A DNA stretch of 23,982 bases, from the NCBI GenBank assembly GCA_030530185.1, contig JAUMVL010000003.1, positions 1 to 23,982 of the forward strand, in the 5' to 3' direction. Position 1 is the first letter of the stretch. Each line of letters starts with the position of its first letter. Of this stretch, positions 22,572 to 23,982 are shown in pieces. The translations under genes were made by a program, and so were the position numbers. This DNA comes from Clostridia bacterium (GTDB lineage: Bacteria; Bacillota; Clostridia; Christensenellales; CAG-138). The notes under the pieces were generated by a model. The model saw only the letters and a list, made by a program, of their open reading frames with translations. It was not told the DNA's origin and searched no databases.

Positions 22572-22600
22572 TTGACAAACAGGGGCAAAGAGTGTACAAT
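22572..22600 (+). promoter_or_regulatory. Promoter of the SurA/PrsA-like gene, within an inverted repeat
   Basis: TTGACA (22572-22577), 17-base spacer, TACAAT (22595-22600). The inverted repeat TGCCCC (22560-22565) / GGGGCA (22582-22587) surrounds the -35 box and may be a regulator site or a leftover stem from upstream transcription. Confidence 0.7.
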
Positions 22601-22647
22601 TCATAAGATTCATTTCCTATTTGTATGGAACAACCAAGGAGCAAAAT

Positions 22648-23880
22648 ATGAAGAAAAAGAACCTGAAAACCATTTTGATCGCCGTTTTGGTGGCGGTCGT
22701 TGTCATCTGTGCCATCGTGTTTGCAATCCTGCTGCGCAAGGATGCGCGGGGGCTGACCGTGTTTGACCGCAGCAAGGTTGTTGCTTCGGCCGGCGGCCAA
22801 AGCGTCACGATGGGCGAGTACGTGATGGGCCTTGACAATGCCTTGAGCTTCTATTCGCAGTACTACGGCATGACCTATACCGAGGACACCGTCCACGAGC
22901 TGCAGGATACGGTCGTCGACCAGCTGCTCACGCAAAAGCTTGCTGTTGCAAAGCTTGATGAGCTCGGTCTGACGCTGTCCGCCGAGGAGCTTGCCTCTTG
23001 CAAAAAAGCCGGCGAGGATCAGTTGAAGTCACTCGAGGAAAGTATCGGCAAGCAGATGGCCACCTCCGGCAGCTTCTCGAACGCGAGTCTGCAGACACAG
23101 ATCAACGACTACTTCACTCGTCAGCTCGGCATGAGCAAAGCGCAGTACAAGGAATACATTGCCGAGCAGGAAAAGGCTGAGCTCGCGCAGGAAAAGCTGC
23201 AGGCCTACTACGAATCCGAGACCAAGGATTACACGGAGGACGAGCTTCTTGCCTACTACGACAAGTATGTGCAGGAAAACTATGCCGACGCATACAGCAC
23301 CGGTACCTACTCGATGCAGATGTACATGTACCAGGTCGGCTATTCCCAGACCCCGTATCTGTACGTGCCCGAGGGCTTCCTCTATATTGACGCTTTGACC
23401 TATACCGGCGCCACCGAGGACGATGTCAAGTCGGTCCAAAAGCGGCTCGATGACGGCGACGATTTCGAAACGCTGTCGCAGCTTGCGGGCGTGACCACGA
23501 TGCACGACGCGCTGAAAGCGCCGTACGCGATCGGCGAAGGCGATTGGGGCTATGCGCTCGGTTCCGCCGAAGCTTACAACCTTGCAAAAGAGCTCGAAGT
23601 CGGTGAGACCGGCAGTGTGATCGTTCCAACCACCTCGACCGACGAGAACGGTACCGAAACGACGAGCGCTTACACGCTCTACATCATCCGCCGCGAGGAG
23701 GGCTCGATGTGCAAGGACGGCGCACAGTTCGGCATCGTTGACATCGACTACTATGACGGCGTTCGCGACACCGTAAAATCCGCTTATGAATCCAATGCAT
23801 TCCATGAGATCACGCAAAGCTGGATGACCAATAAGCAGGTTTCCGACACCGTTTACACCTACACGGGAATCGCAGCATGA
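22648..23880 (+). CDS. Membrane-anchored SurA/PrsA-like protein (peptidyl-prolyl isomerase-type)
   Basis: A 410-residue extracytoplasmic protein. A lysine-rich start is followed by one membrane segment (about residues 8-29) with no lipobox, so it is a type II membrane protein. Residues 45-200 resemble the helical SurA N-terminal domain, with VVASAGGQSVTMGEYVMGLD at its start. The segment from about 270 (VQKRLDDGDDFETLSQLAGV, then GDWGYAL and a terminal beta part) resembles a parvulin-type PPIase domain but is degenerate. Likely a chaperone for secreted proteins. ATG at 22648 follows AAGGAGCAAAAT. Confidence 0.75.
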   Translation: MKKKNLKTILIAVLVAVVVICAIVFAILLRKDARGLTVFDRSKVVASAGGQSVTMGEYVMGLDNALSFYSQYYGMTYTEDTVHELQDTVVDQLLTQKLAVAKLDELGLTLSAEELASCKKAGEDQLKSLEESIGKQMATSGSFSNASLQTQINDYFTRQLGMSKAQYKEYIAEQEKAELAQEKLQAYYESETKDYTEDELLAYYDKYVQENYADAYSTGTYSMQMYMYQVGYSQTPYLYVPEGFLYIDALTYTGATEDDVKSVQKRLDDGDDFETLSQLAGVTTMHDALKAPYAIGEGDWGYALGSAEAYNLAKELEVGETGSVIVPTTSTDENGTETTSAYTLYIIRREEGSMCKDGAQFGIVDIDYYDGVRDTVKSAYESNAFHEITQSWMTNKQVSDTVYTYTGIAA

Positions 23881-23975
23881 GCAAAGTCGTTGTCCGCGTC
23901 ATCTGCATTGTGATGGCCGTCATGATGCTGCTCGGCGTCATCGCTACGCTGTTCTCGGTTATCGGCTACGCCTGA
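23877..23975 (+). CDS. 32-residue single-span membrane peptide
   Basis: ATG at 23877 overlaps the preceding stop (ATGA) and the frame closes with TGA at 23973-23975. The peptide starts MSKVVVRVI and is almost entirely hydrophobic (CIVMAVMMLLGVIATLFSVI), with a basic N-terminus, so it should insert as one membrane helix. The four-base overlap suggests coupled translation with the SurA/PrsA-like protein. The function is unknown, and the ORF is short enough to require confirmation. Confidence 0.6.
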   Translation: MSKVVVRVICIVMAVMMLLGVIATLFSVIGYA

Positions 23976-23982
23976 TCGGAGC

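Noticed and set aside
1..23982. tRNA, rRNA genes, CRISPR arrays and riboswitches
   Set aside because: I looked for them and recognised none; no regularly spaced repeats are present.

Overview
The window looks like the chromosome of an anaerobic, spore-forming Clostridia bacterium, probably of the Oscillospiraceae/Ruminococcaceae type. The reasons are a cotJA-cotJB-cotJC spore-coat operon, a YlmC/YmxH sporulation PRC-barrel gene with a sigma-E-like promoter, the order ylmC-nrdR-yfiH, strong AGGAGG ribosome sites and a lipoprotein-type ABC binding protein. This assignment is inference from gene content; no rRNA gene is present.

Layout. (1) 1-85 is one copy of a short repeat that abuts a HAD hydrolase gene lacking its 5' half (84-473). 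(2) 575-17774 holds one very long minus-strand operon. A sigma-A promoter lies at 17746-17774, an operator directly behind it, and a terminator at 575-604. In transcription order the 20 genes are: ketopantoate-reductase-like, cyclase-family hydrolase, four SnoaL/NTF2-like proteins, isocitrate lyase/PEP mutase-family protein 2, a solute-binding lipoprotein, five more SnoaL/NTF2-like proteins, the DppB-DppC-DppD-DppF transporter, isocitrate lyase/PEP mutase-family protein 1, an OMP decarboxylase-superfamily protein and a YhcH/NanQ-like protein. (3) 17775-19540 is the control region: a small cupin gene with its own promoter and operator, and a divergent LacI-family regulator. (4) 19541-20090 is a degenerate region ending in the second repeat copy, which truncates cotJC. 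(5) 20214-20728 carries intact cotJB and cotJA. (6) 20883-23975 is ordinary plus-strand housekeeping sequence: ylmC, nrdR, yfiH, a membrane-anchored SurA/PrsA-like protein and a 32-residue membrane peptide.

How the genes may work together. The main operon reads as a catabolic system under a dedicated LacI regulator. A Dpp/Opp-type importer brings in a small organic substrate. Nine paralogous SnoaL/NTF2-like proteins, all ending in the same PEPPxxY...TRxY tail, act with a cyclase-family hydrolase, a ketopantoate-reductase-like dehydrogenase, two lyase-family proteins and a decarboxylase-like barrel. The lyases and the barrel lack or change residues that are standard in their families, so their reactions cannot be named from homology. 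Nine paralogs of one small fold in a single operon with a private importer is the exceptional feature here and the best candidate for an undescribed system. The substrate is unknown.
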